Positions 53,323 through 62,337 of a stretch of DNA of 64,000 nucleotides are shown one piece after another (the stretch's first letter is position 1; each line of letters starts with the position of its first letter). The DNA lies in assembly GCF_900104335.1 (NCBI RefSeq), contig NZ_FMXT01000004.1:1-64000 (forward strand). Direction: 5' to 3'. The DNA comes from Pseudobutyrivibrio sp. YE44. GTDB lineage: Bacteria; Bacillota; Clostridia; Lachnospirales; Lachnospiraceae. The notes under the pieces are model-generated. The model did no database searches. It saw nothing but the letters and a program-made list of their open reading frames with translations, and had not been told where the DNA came from. Made by a program: the position numbers and the translations under genes.

Positions 53323-55380
53323 TTAGAAGAACCAATACCACATTATATTATTGAACAAATAGTTTGAATACCAATTGTAATAACTGCTGGCATATGTTGG
53401 ATACCAGTATGTATTACGATATGAATGTCTTCTAATTGGAGCATTGTCCTCTACAACATACTTGCTTAAGTCAGGACAGATACCATCAGAATCACCTGTT
53501 CCATGCCAATAGTTTGGACTGGTAGTTTCGCCTGTGCCCATGATGCACTTTCCTGTCACAAGATTGCGGTCTGTTCTATATGACAAAGTGATGTTTCCAT
53601 TAATTGGCTGAGTCTCTTTTTCAAAACTGTAGCCACCTTCAAGGTACGCTCTATCTGTATCGATTGTTCCTCTTCCTGAAACAGCAGCTCCACCACCGAG
53701 GATGTCACGATTGCCTGTGAGGTTCATACCGAATCCACCAACAGCGATTACTTTTCCATCGCCATAGATAGTTCCATTATTAAGAGTGATTGCGTCTCCA
53801 CCCATAGAAGAAAGCTGAGACTCACCACCACCGAATACTGCAATAACTGAACCATCAGGTACGATTAATTTGCCTTTTACAGCAAGGCCCTTCTGACCCA
53901 CTCCATAATCAGCAGCTTCATCGCCTTTGATATAAACATTTCCTTTAACATAAACAGTTCCGTTAGTAACTACCACTGGGTTGCTGTTATTGCGATTAAT
54001 ATCATCTCTTGCTGAATAATTTGTATGAGAAACGATTCTTGCATTTTCCAATGTAGAACCATTCATCATTCTAATCTGGCCATTGATTACTGAGCCGTGG
54101 GTAAAGCCTGCACCCTCTCCATAATCAATATAATCTACAGAAAGAGTTCCACCTTTGCTAACCTCCAAGATTCCTTCAATAGTAGACTGTCTCAATGATA
54201 ACTTTCCACCATTTTCTACAACAATTTTTACACCGCTGTGAACACGAGTGTTAAGCATTGTAAGATTACAGCCTCTAGGAATAACAAGAGTCTGTGAAGG
54301 CACCTCACCATTTGTAAGGGAGATTACTGCGCCAAGCTCAGCATATGTTCCAGTTGTATGACTTCCATACCATGCCTTGATATCCTTTGGAACTGTAACA
54401 ACATCAGCACCTAAATCGCTTATATACCATGGCTTCTGGTCATAGATATATTTACCATCACTTGTCTGAGTAGCGTTGTCATAGTTAAGAACATCAACAA
54501 GCTTTCCATCCAGCTCATAAACAGTGAAATTTACATCATTACTAATTGCCACTCGATTTTCTGTATCAGTAAACTGAACCGAAATTTTATAGTCACCTGC
54601 CTGCTCAGGCTTTCCTGTAATTGCAACGGTGCCGTCCCATACATTGTAGCCCACCTCTACTCCTGGGCATTCTGGCTCAACAATAATCTTAGTTTTTGAA
54701 TGATCTGGATTGATTTTGACTGCATCCTCTGAATTCTCAAAATAGCTAAGTGGATGCCAGCTGTCCTCAGGAACTGAATCTCTGTCTACATCTTTATCAA
54801 CCAATGCAGCCTCAAGCTTTACAGCATTAGCTCCAGTGGAAACATAAGAAACAGTTGTAGCGCTGGAAACAGCATCAATATCTTCCTCTCCAACCATCTT
54901 ATGTTCAAAGTTACCCACAAGTCTTATGAAGAGATTCTTATTATCTTCTACTACAACAGGCTCATCAATTGAAGGTTCTTCTGATGCAGTTCCATTTACA
55001 TTGATTGTAAAACTTTCATCGTAAGACCACATGCCATGATAATCTGCCTTAAGATTAACTGTGACTGTTCCAGCAGAAACGGCCTTTATTTCTGCAGTAG
55101 TGTATTTATCCCATGAATTACCATCATCAGTTGACTCGATGCTAATGATTCCATCATTATCTGTTGTCCACTGGATTTCATAGTCACTGTAACCATAAGC
55201 TCGCTCGCCTTGGAGAATAGCGGTATCTCCAACTTCAAGAGTGATACTTTCATGATTCTTGATGACTCCCTGTTCTGCTGCTGAAACTGACAATGCACAT
55301 ACTGGGGTCATGCAAAGCATTGAAACCGTGCCAGCAATTGCAACGCTTGATTTAAACAGCTTTAAAACCTTTCTTTTCAT
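53323..55380 (-). CDS. Secreted surface protein with Ig-like and beta-helix parts and an aromatic C terminus
   Basis: A 685-residue exported protein. The signal peptide ends near AAEQ (LCMTPVCALSVSAAE). An Ig-like region (LEVGDTAILQG..., TAEIKAVSAGTVTVNLKADY) is followed by a second beta-sandwich, then from about residue 360 a beta-helix of short repeats (GGKLSLRQSTIEGILEVSKGGTLSVDYID...NGTVYVKGNVYIKG...NGTIYGDGKVIAVGG), as in adhesins and pectate lyases without catalytic residues visible. The last 27 residues are extraordinarily rich in Tyr/Trp (YWYPTYASSYYNWYSNY). No LPxTG, SLH or transmembrane anchor is present. The start follows AGAGGAAATAT; an upstream in-frame ATG lacks a site. Confidence 0.78.
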   Translation of the reverse strand: MKRKVLKLFKSSVAIAGTVSMLCMTPVCALSVSAAEQGVIKNHESITLEVGDTAILQGERAYGYSDYEIQWTTDNDGIISIESTDDGNSWDKYTTAEIKAVSAGTVTVNLKADYHGMWSYDESFTINVNGTASEEPSIDEPVVVEDNKNLFIRLVGNFEHKMVGEEDIDAVSSATTVSYVSTGANAVKLEAALVDKDVDRDSVPEDSWHPLSYFENSEDAVKINPDHSKTKIIVEPECPGVEVGYNVWDGTVAITGKPEQAGDYKISVQFTDTENRVAISNDVNFTVYELDGKLVDVLNYDNATQTSDGKYIYDQKPWYISDLGADVVTVPKDIKAWYGSHTTGTYAELGAVISLTNGEVPSQTLVIPRGCNLTMLNTRVHSGVKIVVENGGKLSLRQSTIEGILEVSKGGTLSVDYIDYGEGAGFTHGSVINGQIRMMNGSTLENARIVSHTNYSARDDINRNNSNPVVVTNGTVYVKGNVYIKGDEAADYGVGQKGLAVKGKLIVPDGSVIAVFGGGESQLSSMGGDAITLNNGTIYGDGKVIAVGGFGMNLTGNRDILGGGAAVSGRGTIDTDRAYLEGGYSFEKETQPINGNITLSYRTDRNLVTGKCIMGTGETTSPNYWHGTGDSDGICPDLSKYVVEDNAPIRRHSYRNTYWYPTYASSYYNWYSNYLFNNIMWYWFF

Positions 55381-55507
55381 ATATTTCCTCTTCCCTGATG
55401 CTGTTAATTTTTTACTCATTATGAATAATATGCATCAACTAAGTTAGTATATTATAACCTTGGGAAGTTATCAATAACCAAAGTGTTATGTAACTTACCC
55501 TTGAGTA

Positions 55508-55538
55508 TAAAAAAAGAACCAAATTAAATCGGTTCTTT
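55508..55538 (-). terminator. Terminator of the ECF/ABC cluster
   Basis: AAAGAACC-N10-GGTTCTTT followed by TTTTTATA on the minus strand, after the last gene of the cluster. Confidence 0.88.
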
Positions 55539-55546
55539 CGTTATTG

Positions 55547-56191
55547 TTATCGTGGTTTTCTTGCCACTAAGTGCATTCTAAATTTCTCACACGCTTCTAG
55601 TTTTTCTATCTCAAGCTGCGAATTACTACAAAACTCTTTAATCTCGCCTAATGAATATGCCTTCACATCTCCATGGCCAATTAAGTTTGCGATTGGCATT
55701 TCTGTGTGATTCATAAACCAAAGTACAATACTTGGAGCTGTGTAATCCTGAAGGATTAATCTTCCTCCTGGTCTCAGGACCCTCTTAACGCTATTAAAGA
55801 AGTCCTGAGGATTTGGATAATGATGAAAACTATTGGAACAAATTATTACATCAAAGGAATTATCCTCAAAAGGTAAATTCTCACAATCGCCTACTACCCA
55901 ATCTACACCCCTAAGATTTTTGGCCTTAGCGACCTCTATCATCCTTGGAGTGATATCTAAGCCTGTGTAATGCTTTGTAGAGTCCTTTTCATGTAAAAGA
56001 GAAATCATTGGCCCTGTTCCACAACCACAGTCTAGTAAATCCTGATAATCTTCTTTTTCAAGCTCTGCTGCAATATATGGATAATCATCCTTACACATTT
56101 CATATATACCAGCCTGATCAAACTCGTATGTATCTGCCGCCTTGGTAAACTCTTTAATTGTTAAATCCTTATATTCTTCAGCTGTTCTCAT
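55547..56191 (-). CDS. Class I SAM-dependent methyltransferase
   Basis: A 214-residue methyltransferase. Motif I is LLDCGCGTGPMISLL with the downstream acidic TGLDITPRMIEVA, then VVGDCENLPFEDNSFDVIICSNSFHHYPNP (motif for small-molecule methyltransferases) and VLRPGGRLILQDY. AAGGA is eight bases before the chosen ATG; the longer ORF starts inside the upstream gene and is rejected. Last gene of the transporter cluster; substrate unknown. Confidence 0.85.
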   Translation of the reverse strand: MRTAEEYKDLTIKEFTKAADTYEFDQAGIYEMCKDDYPYIAAELEKEDYQDLLDCGCGTGPMISLLHEKDSTKHYTGLDITPRMIEVAKAKNLRGVDWVVGDCENLPFEDNSFDVIICSNSFHHYPNPQDFFNSVKRVLRPGGRLILQDYTAPSIVLWFMNHTEMPIANLIGHGDVKAYSLGEIKEFCSNSQLEIEKLEACEKFRMHLVARKPR

Positions 56192-56210
56192 AAAAAAATC
56201 CTTCTTCCCA

Positions 56211-56909
56211 TTATCTATTTCTAATCTTTCTAACATTACGATTCATCAAGTGCCTTCCAAGATTTCTATAAGCAAACTCTTTAATACAGGACATTTCCTG
56301 ATGATGTTCCATAAGTAAATCATCTGGACAATCATATACTCCAAAATCCTGATTAATCCCTTCGCTTTGGATATATGTATTGTTTCTATCAAAATCAATT
56401 ATAGGATTTCTAAAATCCTTTACAGCTACTCCATAACCGCAAAATGCACCTGTGCATTCAGGATTTTTTTCCTGAAGTTTATTGAGATAGGCCTTGTCTA
56501 AAATAAATGCCTCAAGCTCATACCACTGATTCTCAAAATATACTTCCACCCAACTATGAAAAACATTCTTAGGAGCTCTCTTATACACAAAGCCTGTCAT
56601 AGCACCTTTCTGAAGCTTCTTATCAATTGTAAATCCGTGAACTCTGCAGGGAATCCCACAACTTCTGAGCAAAGCCATAAAAAGAGTCCCCTTTGTGTTA
56701 CACTGTCCATATCCATCAGAAAGCACCTTTGATGCAGGTATACTATCGTCAACATTGTAGCCAAAGAGTATTTCATCTCTTACAAAATTATAAATAGCCT
56801 TGATACGCTCAAATTCTCCTAGATTTTTCCATCCTCTTTCTTCAACAAGATTCTGAATTAACGCATTTGAATAATTAAGCATAGACGTTTCTTTTAAATA
56901 TCTTTCCAT
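56211..56909 (-). CDS. Transglutaminase-like protein
   Basis: A 232-residue cytoplasmic protein of the transglutaminase/protease-like superfamily. The catalytic Cys is in SDGYGQCNTKGTLFMALLRSCGIPCRVHGF and the His in HSWVEVYFENQWYELEAF, with the third residue probably the Asp/Glu in that last segment. Such proteins are usually thiol hydrolases that cut or crosslink peptide bonds. GAGGGAGACAGC precedes the start. It lies 26 bp after the esterase-like gene. Role within the cluster is unknown. Confidence 0.8.
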   Translation of the reverse strand: MERYLKETSMLNYSNALIQNLVEERGWKNLGEFERIKAIYNFVRDEILFGYNVDDSIPASKVLSDGYGQCNTKGTLFMALLRSCGIPCRVHGFTIDKKLQKGAMTGFVYKRAPKNVFHSWVEVYFENQWYELEAFILDKAYLNKLQEKNPECTGAFCGYGVAVKDFRNPIIDFDRNNTYIQSEGINQDFGVYDCPDDLLMEHHQEMSCIKEFAYRNLGRHLMNRNVRKIRNR

Positions 56910-56935
56910 GCTGTCTCCCTCAAACTGCATAATCT

Positions 56936-57844
56936 CTATGCCTCTCTTGCCAATTGAACCATCTGATTCCAGCCCTCTTTAGCCTCTTTTACTATCGGAA
57001 AAACTGGGTAACAATGGAACATTCCTTTTCCTACAATCATATTGTAGCTAACACCATATCGTTTCATTACCCTCTCAAATGATGGGGCACAGGCATATAA
57101 AGTTTCATCAGAACCATATATAAAAGTTACCGGTGGGCAATTTGTAAAATCACCTTTCTGTAGCCAAATCATATATTCCGGAACTGAATTATCACCATGC
57201 TTCATAATATCTATAGCTCGTTTCATATAATCCGCTGGAACCATGATATCCTTTTTATCAAGTTCTACCATCCGATTCCATTCTTCTTCTGAATTTACAC
57301 AAGTTCCTGGCGAAAGAGCAATGATATGTGCTGGCATTGGAACATCATTATGTCCATCATTAATATATGCCACCAAACCCAGAGCTAGGTTTCCTCCCGA
57401 AGAAGAGCCAAGTATACTTATATTATTTTCATCATAATCCTTAAGCATTACCTTATATGTTTCATGTATCATTTCATAGGCTTTTGAAATTGGATAATCT
57501 AAACATAAAGGATAATAAGGTATGTATACGTCTAAACCTGTTTCCTTTGCAAATTTAAGTGCCTTTTTTACCGAACCAGCTCTAGGCGCTATAACCATGC
57601 CACCACCTATGATAAACATATTGGCTCTATTTACTTTTTTCTTGTGAATCAATTTTAAAACTGTACATCCCATAACCTGAATTTGACTTATGTTAAAGTC
57701 ATCATCCTGTAAATCAGGAACAGTAATTTTAGCATTATATTTTCTTTTACTCTCAATAAAATCCTCTGTGCTTCCGCCAAAATACAGTTTTTTCACATTT
57801 ACAGCCTTAACCAAAAACTTAAGTATTTCATATTTTGCGCTCAT
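56936..57844 (-). CDS. Alpha/beta hydrolase (acetyl esterase/lipase type)
   Basis: A 302-residue hydrolase of the hormone-sensitive-lipase-like group. The oxyanion segment is IIGGGMV in place of HGGG, the nucleophile Ser is in ILGSSSGGNLALGL, the acid Asp in FIYGSDETLYA, and the His in GMFHCYPVFP. AAGGGGTTGATGTT precedes the ATG. Substrates in this family are short-chain esters. Its position between a truncated methyltransferase and the transglutaminase-like gene suggests a tailoring or release step for a small molecule, which is inference. Confidence 0.82.
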   Translation of the reverse strand: MSAKYEILKFLVKAVNVKKLYFGGSTEDFIESKRKYNAKITVPDLQDDDFNISQIQVMGCTVLKLIHKKKVNRANMFIIGGGMVIAPRAGSVKKALKFAKETGLDVYIPYYPLCLDYPISKAYEMIHETYKVMLKDYDENNISILGSSSGGNLALGLVAYINDGHNDVPMPAHIIALSPGTCVNSEEEWNRMVELDKKDIMVPADYMKRAIDIMKHGDNSVPEYMIWLQKGDFTNCPPVTFIYGSDETLYACAPSFERVMKRYGVSYNMIVGKGMFHCYPVFPIVKEAKEGWNQMVQLAREA

Positions 57845-57856
57845 AACATCAACCCC

Positions 57857-58225
57857 TTATTTCGTGCCCACCAATAAAGTCGAGCCTGAAAGTCCCATCC
57901 AAGTAGACTCCCACTTACTCATGAATATTCCATCTGTTGTGTCTATCAGCTGAACATCCTCATAGCCCATATCTTTAAGCTTCTTTTCAAAAGCCTGCAT
58001 ATCTCCATATTTTCCCTTAGACATGATGTCATGAATTGCAAATGTGCCACCTTTTTTCAGAGTTCTAAGAGTTTCTAAAAGAATAGCCTGTCTGTCCTTA
58101 CTTGGAATGTTGTGATAAACATAATTACTTGTAACTGCGTCAAATGTCTCATTAGCAAAATCAAGCTTGCATGCGTCTCCCTGTATCATTCCCTTTGGCA
58201 TCCAATTTTTGTAATCTGCTTTCAT
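57857..58225 (-). pseudogene. 5'-truncated SAM methyltransferase
   Basis: The 122 residues correspond to the C-terminal half of a methyltransferase family I know with TM-anchored N termini (PKGMIQGDACKLDFANETFDAVTSNYVYHNIP...KGGTFAIHDIMSKGKYGDM...SGSTLLVGTK). The SAM-binding motif I is missing, so it cannot work as an enzyme alone. It begins with GGGAGGACTTGAA before ATG, which may be accidental because these bases also fit an upstream reading frame. The ABC transporter stop lies 37 bp before, so any deletion joined the two. Small proteins that reuse part of a fold are an alternative. Confidence 0.7.
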
Positions 58226-58261
58226 TTCAAGTCCTCCCATGTAGATATTTCCCATATCATA

Positions 58262-59986
58262 TTAAGAGATGCCGCTCATCTCCCACATTTTTGAATATTT
58301 TCCAGCCTTTTCGATAAGCTTTTCGTGAGTTCCAAATTCAGAAATACCCTTGTTATCAATAAGGAATATCTGATTTGCATTTCTTACAGTTTTTAATCTA
58401 TGTGCAATAACAATCAGCGTCTTTCCTTCAACCAGCTCATTGATTGCTTCCTGAATAGCCTTTTCGTTATCAGCATCAACTGAAGCAGTAGCCTCGTCCA
58501 AAATAACAATTGGCGAATCCTTTAAAAGACATCTGGCGATAGATATACGCTGTCTTTCTCCCCCTGAAAGTGATGCACCTCCTTCTCCTAAAACAGTGTC
58601 GAATCCGTTTGGAAGCTTTTCGATAAACTCCAAACATCTTGCCTTTCTTGCAGCCTCATATACCTCTTCCTTTGTTGCTGTAGGGCGCCCAAGTGCTATG
58701 TTGTTATAAACAGTATCCTGGAACAGATATACTCTTTGGAAAACTACGCTAATATGTTTCATTAAATCCGATATAGGCACATCTCTGATATCCACCCCTC
58801 TGATTTTGATGCTGCCTGATTTTACGTCCCATAGTCTTGCAAGAAGGCTGGCAATTGTAGATTTTCCTCCACCTGATGGACCAACTAAAGCTATCATTTC
58901 ATCCTTCTTAACAGAGAACGAAATATTCTCAATTACATCTTTTTCGTCATAAGCAAAAGTAACATTATCGTATTCAATCTCGTTACCATCATAGTTTTCA
59001 GGAATTGTTTTTGTACCATCATCAGCCATTTCCAGCTCGTCAAAAATAGCATCCATTCTGTCTAACGCTGCACTTGTTATTGTTATTCTGGCAATCTGTG
59101 CATAGAAAGATTTCATGGCAACAAGTACGTCAAACATAAACATGATGACGCCGAGAAGATATACTCCTGTAAGACTTCCCTGAAGATACAAATAACTTGC
59201 CAAACCAAGTATGGCCGTAGTTCCAATTCCATAAGCCAACGCGCATGATAAATCCCATGGAGCATAATCATATTCAAACTTTATGTTCTCTTCGCAACTC
59301 TTATCAAAGCTTAAGGAAAGGTCTTTAGATTTTTCCCCGAGCATGTTATATGACTTGATGATTCCAATTCCTTCAGCAAAATCTATTACTGCTTTAGTCT
59401 GAGCCTCTACACATTCCTGTCTTACTACCGAATGATCTAGAGTATTTTTTAGCATCCTTCTGCCGATAAAAATCTGAATTGCAACAAAGATTACTGTTAG
59501 TATTCCAATCCTGTAATCTATGTAAAACATCATAGCTGTCATAACTGCCTGGGAAACAAGAAATGCCACAAGTTCTCCCATTACAGTCATGCAGTTTTCT
59601 TCGATGAAACACATATCAGTAGCTAGAACAGAACTAATCTTTCCAATATTACCTTCCGTAAAATATCCCATTGGAAGCTTTCTTAAATGCTCGCCCAGTT
59701 CCAAACGTTTATCCGCAAATACCTTATAACCTGCTGCTGATTGCAGGACATTTGTAATGTGCTCAAATAATGCCTGAAGTAAAACACAAGCTAATATCGC
59801 TCCACCAAGCATATAGCACTTTCTTTCATCCATTTTTCCTTCCATAAAGAAATCAATGGTTACGAAACAAATAAACATAGGCAATCGCATAAGTATGCCT
59901 TTTATTAATGATGTTAAATATGACCATCGAATTCGTGTTTTATATTTTCCGGTTGATTCAATGAGTCTATGCATTATTTCTATCAT
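58262..59986 (-). CDS. ABC transporter ATP-binding/permease (half exporter 2)
   Basis: A 574-residue half-transporter with six hydrophobic segments (residues about 20-310) and a nucleotide-binding domain: Walker A LVGPSGGGKST, signature LSGGERQRISIARCLLKD, Walker B IVILDEATASVD and H-loop VIAHRLKT. Its ATG overlaps the stop of the preceding half-transporter (ATGA). The pair should form a heterodimer. Exporter-type ABC pairs coupled to an ECF module resemble the YbtPQ/equibactin siderophore systems, so metal-chelate transport is one hypothesis; drug or peptide export is another. Confidence 0.88.
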   Translation of the reverse strand: MIEIMHRLIESTGKYKTRIRWSYLTSLIKGILMRLPMFICFVTIDFFMEGKMDERKCYMLGGAILACVLLQALFEHITNVLQSAAGYKVFADKRLELGEHLRKLPMGYFTEGNIGKISSVLATDMCFIEENCMTVMGELVAFLVSQAVMTAMMFYIDYRIGILTVIFVAIQIFIGRRMLKNTLDHSVVRQECVEAQTKAVIDFAEGIGIIKSYNMLGEKSKDLSLSFDKSCEENIKFEYDYAPWDLSCALAYGIGTTAILGLASYLYLQGSLTGVYLLGVIMFMFDVLVAMKSFYAQIARITITSAALDRMDAIFDELEMADDGTKTIPENYDGNEIEYDNVTFAYDEKDVIENISFSVKKDEMIALVGPSGGGKSTIASLLARLWDVKSGSIKIRGVDIRDVPISDLMKHISVVFQRVYLFQDTVYNNIALGRPTATKEEVYEAARKARCLEFIEKLPNGFDTVLGEGGASLSGGERQRISIARCLLKDSPIVILDEATASVDADNEKAIQEAINELVEGKTLIVIAHRLKTVRNANQIFLIDNKGISEFGTHEKLIEKAGKYSKMWEMSGIS

Positions 59987-61719
59987 GCGATACCTCCAAT
60001 CTTCCATGAACTTGCAGATACTGATGCCTCCCAAAGCTTTGTGTACTCTGGACAGCTTTCCAGCAATTTCTCGTGCTTGTCTGCTGCAATACATCTGCCT
60101 TCTTTCATAACGCAAATCTTATCTGCGTTTTTGATGGTAGATAATCTATGAGCGATTACTAAAACTGTCTTATCCTTAATTATTTCGGCGATAGCAGCAT
60201 TCATTTTCTCCTCATTTTCTGGATCCATAAACGCTGTTGCCTCGTCTAAAACAATAATTGGTGCGTCCTTTAAAATTGCCCTGGCAAGTGCTATACGCTG
60301 ACGCTCACCACCTGAAAGCATTTTTCCGGAATCACCAGCCTGTGAATCAAGTCCCTTTGGAAGCTTATCAATGAAATCCATGCACTGCGCCCTACGAGCT
60401 GCATCTTCAACCTGAGCTCTTGTAGCTTTAGGATTTCCAATAAGAATGTTTTCATAAAGACTTGTGTTAAATAAGAACTGTTCCTGAGCCACATATGCAA
60501 CCTGATTGTTAAGTTCTTCAAGCGATATATCTGTAATATCCTGATCTCCAATTTTTATTGAACCACCATCAAGGTCATAGTAGTGAACTAAAAGCTTTGC
60601 AAGAGTTGTTTTTCCACTTCCCGACTCTCCTACAAGGGCTGTTGTTGTACCCTGCTTAAAGGAAAGATTAACTCCGTGAATTACTTCATCCTCACTGTAG
60701 CCAAAACGAACATCTTTGTATTCCACGTCAAGATTCTTTCCCTTGAATTTTCCATTTTTACTCTTTAACGGTTCGTGGCTAAGAAGTTTTTCAAGCTCAT
60801 CTATCTTGTAATTTAACTCTGGGAATTTTCCTCCAAGTGTCATTGCTTTTATAATTGATGGACCAACTGCAAATGACATACATAAAACCAAAATAAATTT
60901 ATCAAGAGTAAGTGTTCCATGAAGAATCATCAAAGAACCTACTGGCATGATAAACATGAAAATACATGGGAAAATACTCATGTAAAGAGCCATCCATGGC
61001 CAGCATTCTTTATACCAATCAAGTGTAAAATCTCTGTAGGAAATAACTTTATCTTTGAAGTTCATGTATGATTCGCCATCTCTGTTAAACACTTTGATGA
61101 CCTCCATACCATTTACATACTCGATGATATTGTTATTCATGTCGGCTGCGGCTTTATAATACAAATCCATTTTTGCCATGCCTCGTTTCATCATCATTCC
61201 CATGGAAAGAATTCCCAAGACGATAGGTACAAAAGTGAGCAAAGCAAGTCGCCAGTCAAAAACAAACATCAAAACAAGTATTACCATTGGAATGAAAATA
61301 TTAGCGATGCCTTCTGGTATTGCGTGGGCCAATAGGATTTCGATTAGTTCGATATCATCGTTGAAAACCTTTTTTATACGGCCTGTTCCAATATCCTCTA
61401 TATTTCCAAGTGGCTGATTTTCAAGTTTTCCCTGAAGAGCAACCCTAATATTTTTCAATACGTGGTACGCACTGTAATGTGAAAAGCATAGTCCTTTGTT
61501 ATAAAGATAGGCATATAAAATTTCACATACTAAAATGCCTAAAACCCTTGGAATAATATAGTCAGCTGTAAGTACTTCATGTCTACTGAGTGGCCCTAAC
61601 AATTGATACAAGATAAAATAAGGTACCACACTTGCCAATACACCAAAGCCTGCCAAAACCGCAGCTATAATGGTGTATTTCTTGTACTCACCAATATATG
61701 GCGCTACTTTCTTAAACAT
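59983..61719 (-). CDS. ABC transporter ATP-binding/permease (half exporter 1)
   Basis: A 578-residue half-transporter with six hydrophobic segments and an ABC domain: Walker A LVGESGSGKTT, signature LSGGERQRIALARAIL, Walker B IIVLDEATAFMD and VIAHRLST. AAAGGAGAAAGGATT precedes the start, 18 bp after the ECF S-component gene. It pairs with the next gene by overlapping start and stop. Both halves have complete catalytic motifs, so neither site is obviously degenerate. Confidence 0.88.
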   Translation of the reverse strand: MFKKVAPYIGEYKKYTIIAAVLAGFGVLASVVPYFILYQLLGPLSRHEVLTADYIIPRVLGILVCEILYAYLYNKGLCFSHYSAYHVLKNIRVALQGKLENQPLGNIEDIGTGRIKKVFNDDIELIEILLAHAIPEGIANIFIPMVILVLMFVFDWRLALLTFVPIVLGILSMGMMMKRGMAKMDLYYKAAADMNNNIIEYVNGMEVIKVFNRDGESYMNFKDKVISYRDFTLDWYKECWPWMALYMSIFPCIFMFIMPVGSLMILHGTLTLDKFILVLCMSFAVGPSIIKAMTLGGKFPELNYKIDELEKLLSHEPLKSKNGKFKGKNLDVEYKDVRFGYSEDEVIHGVNLSFKQGTTTALVGESGSGKTTLAKLLVHYYDLDGGSIKIGDQDITDISLEELNNQVAYVAQEQFLFNTSLYENILIGNPKATRAQVEDAARRAQCMDFIDKLPKGLDSQAGDSGKMLSGGERQRIALARAILKDAPIIVLDEATAFMDPENEEKMNAAIAEIIKDKTVLVIAHRLSTIKNADKICVMKEGRCIAADKHEKLLESCPEYTKLWEASVSASSWKIGGIA

Positions 61720-61737
61720 AATCCTTTCTCCTTTCGG

Positions 61738-62337
61738 TTAAGCCATGGCTATATCTTTTTTCTCTAAATGCTTTCTTAAAATCGCATATCCCAGATATAC
61801 ACCAGCTACAGATAACGCAAATACGATAACTGTCGATACCACTCCCATTGCTCCAGAAGTGTATTTAATCATTTCATCCATAGCTTCTGGTGTTTGACCT
61901 CTTGAAATCCATTCTTCTCTGTAACTATCAAGGAAGAACCAAGATGGAATGATAGCTCCCCATGCCTGGCCCACATGAAATATTCCTGATGCCAAAGCAA
62001 CCTTGAATACATGCTGATTGTTATCTTTTGATGCAATAAAGTCCGCTATCAATGCACCTACCATAGATGTCACTAACCAAGGAAGATAACCTGCACCCAT
62101 GATTGAGAACAGCACCATACATATTGCCTGCATCAGCATGAATTGACCAAACTTTCCAATCTTTCTACTAATGAAGAAGAAAATTGAACCTGTCAAAAGT
62201 GCACATATTCCACAGCTAATGGAGTGTCCGAATGGACCAAGTGGCGCTATGATAACCATCGATAACATATAAAAAACCATGTACAGTGCAGATAGCAAAG
62301 CTATCATTATTACGTCTTTAATCTTCAACTTTTTCAT
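61738..62337 (-). CDS. ECF transporter S component, MptD/Trep_Strep type
   Basis: A 199-residue integral membrane protein with five or six hydrophobic segments (LKIKDVIMIALLSALYMVFYML, SISCGICALLTGSIFFF, WLVTSMVGALIADFI, VVSTVIVFALSVAGVYLGY). The length and the AL..Y motif fit the MptD family of energy-coupling factor substrate-binding subunits. GGAGGAAAGATGTA precedes the start, which overlaps the end of the ATPase gene by 20 bp. The substrate of this S family is not established. Confidence 0.85.
   Translation of the reverse strand: MKKLKIKDVIMIALLSALYMVFYMLSMVIIAPLGPFGHSISCGICALLTGSIFFFISRKIGKFGQFMLMQAICMVLFSIMGAGYLPWLVTSMVGALIADFIASKDNNQHVFKVALASGIFHVGQAWGAIIPSWFFLDSYREEWISRGQTPEAMDEMIKYTSGAMGVVSTVIVFALSVAGVYLGYAILRKHLEKKDIAMA

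Noticed and set aside
58225-58255. Earlier start of the truncated methyltransferase
   Set aside because: The extra codons have no ribosome binding site; the GGGAGG site favours the downstream ATG.
59986-60115. 617-residue form of half exporter 2
   Set aside because: It would overlap the upstream gene by 130 bp, whereas an ATGA-overlap start with GGAGG fits the operon.
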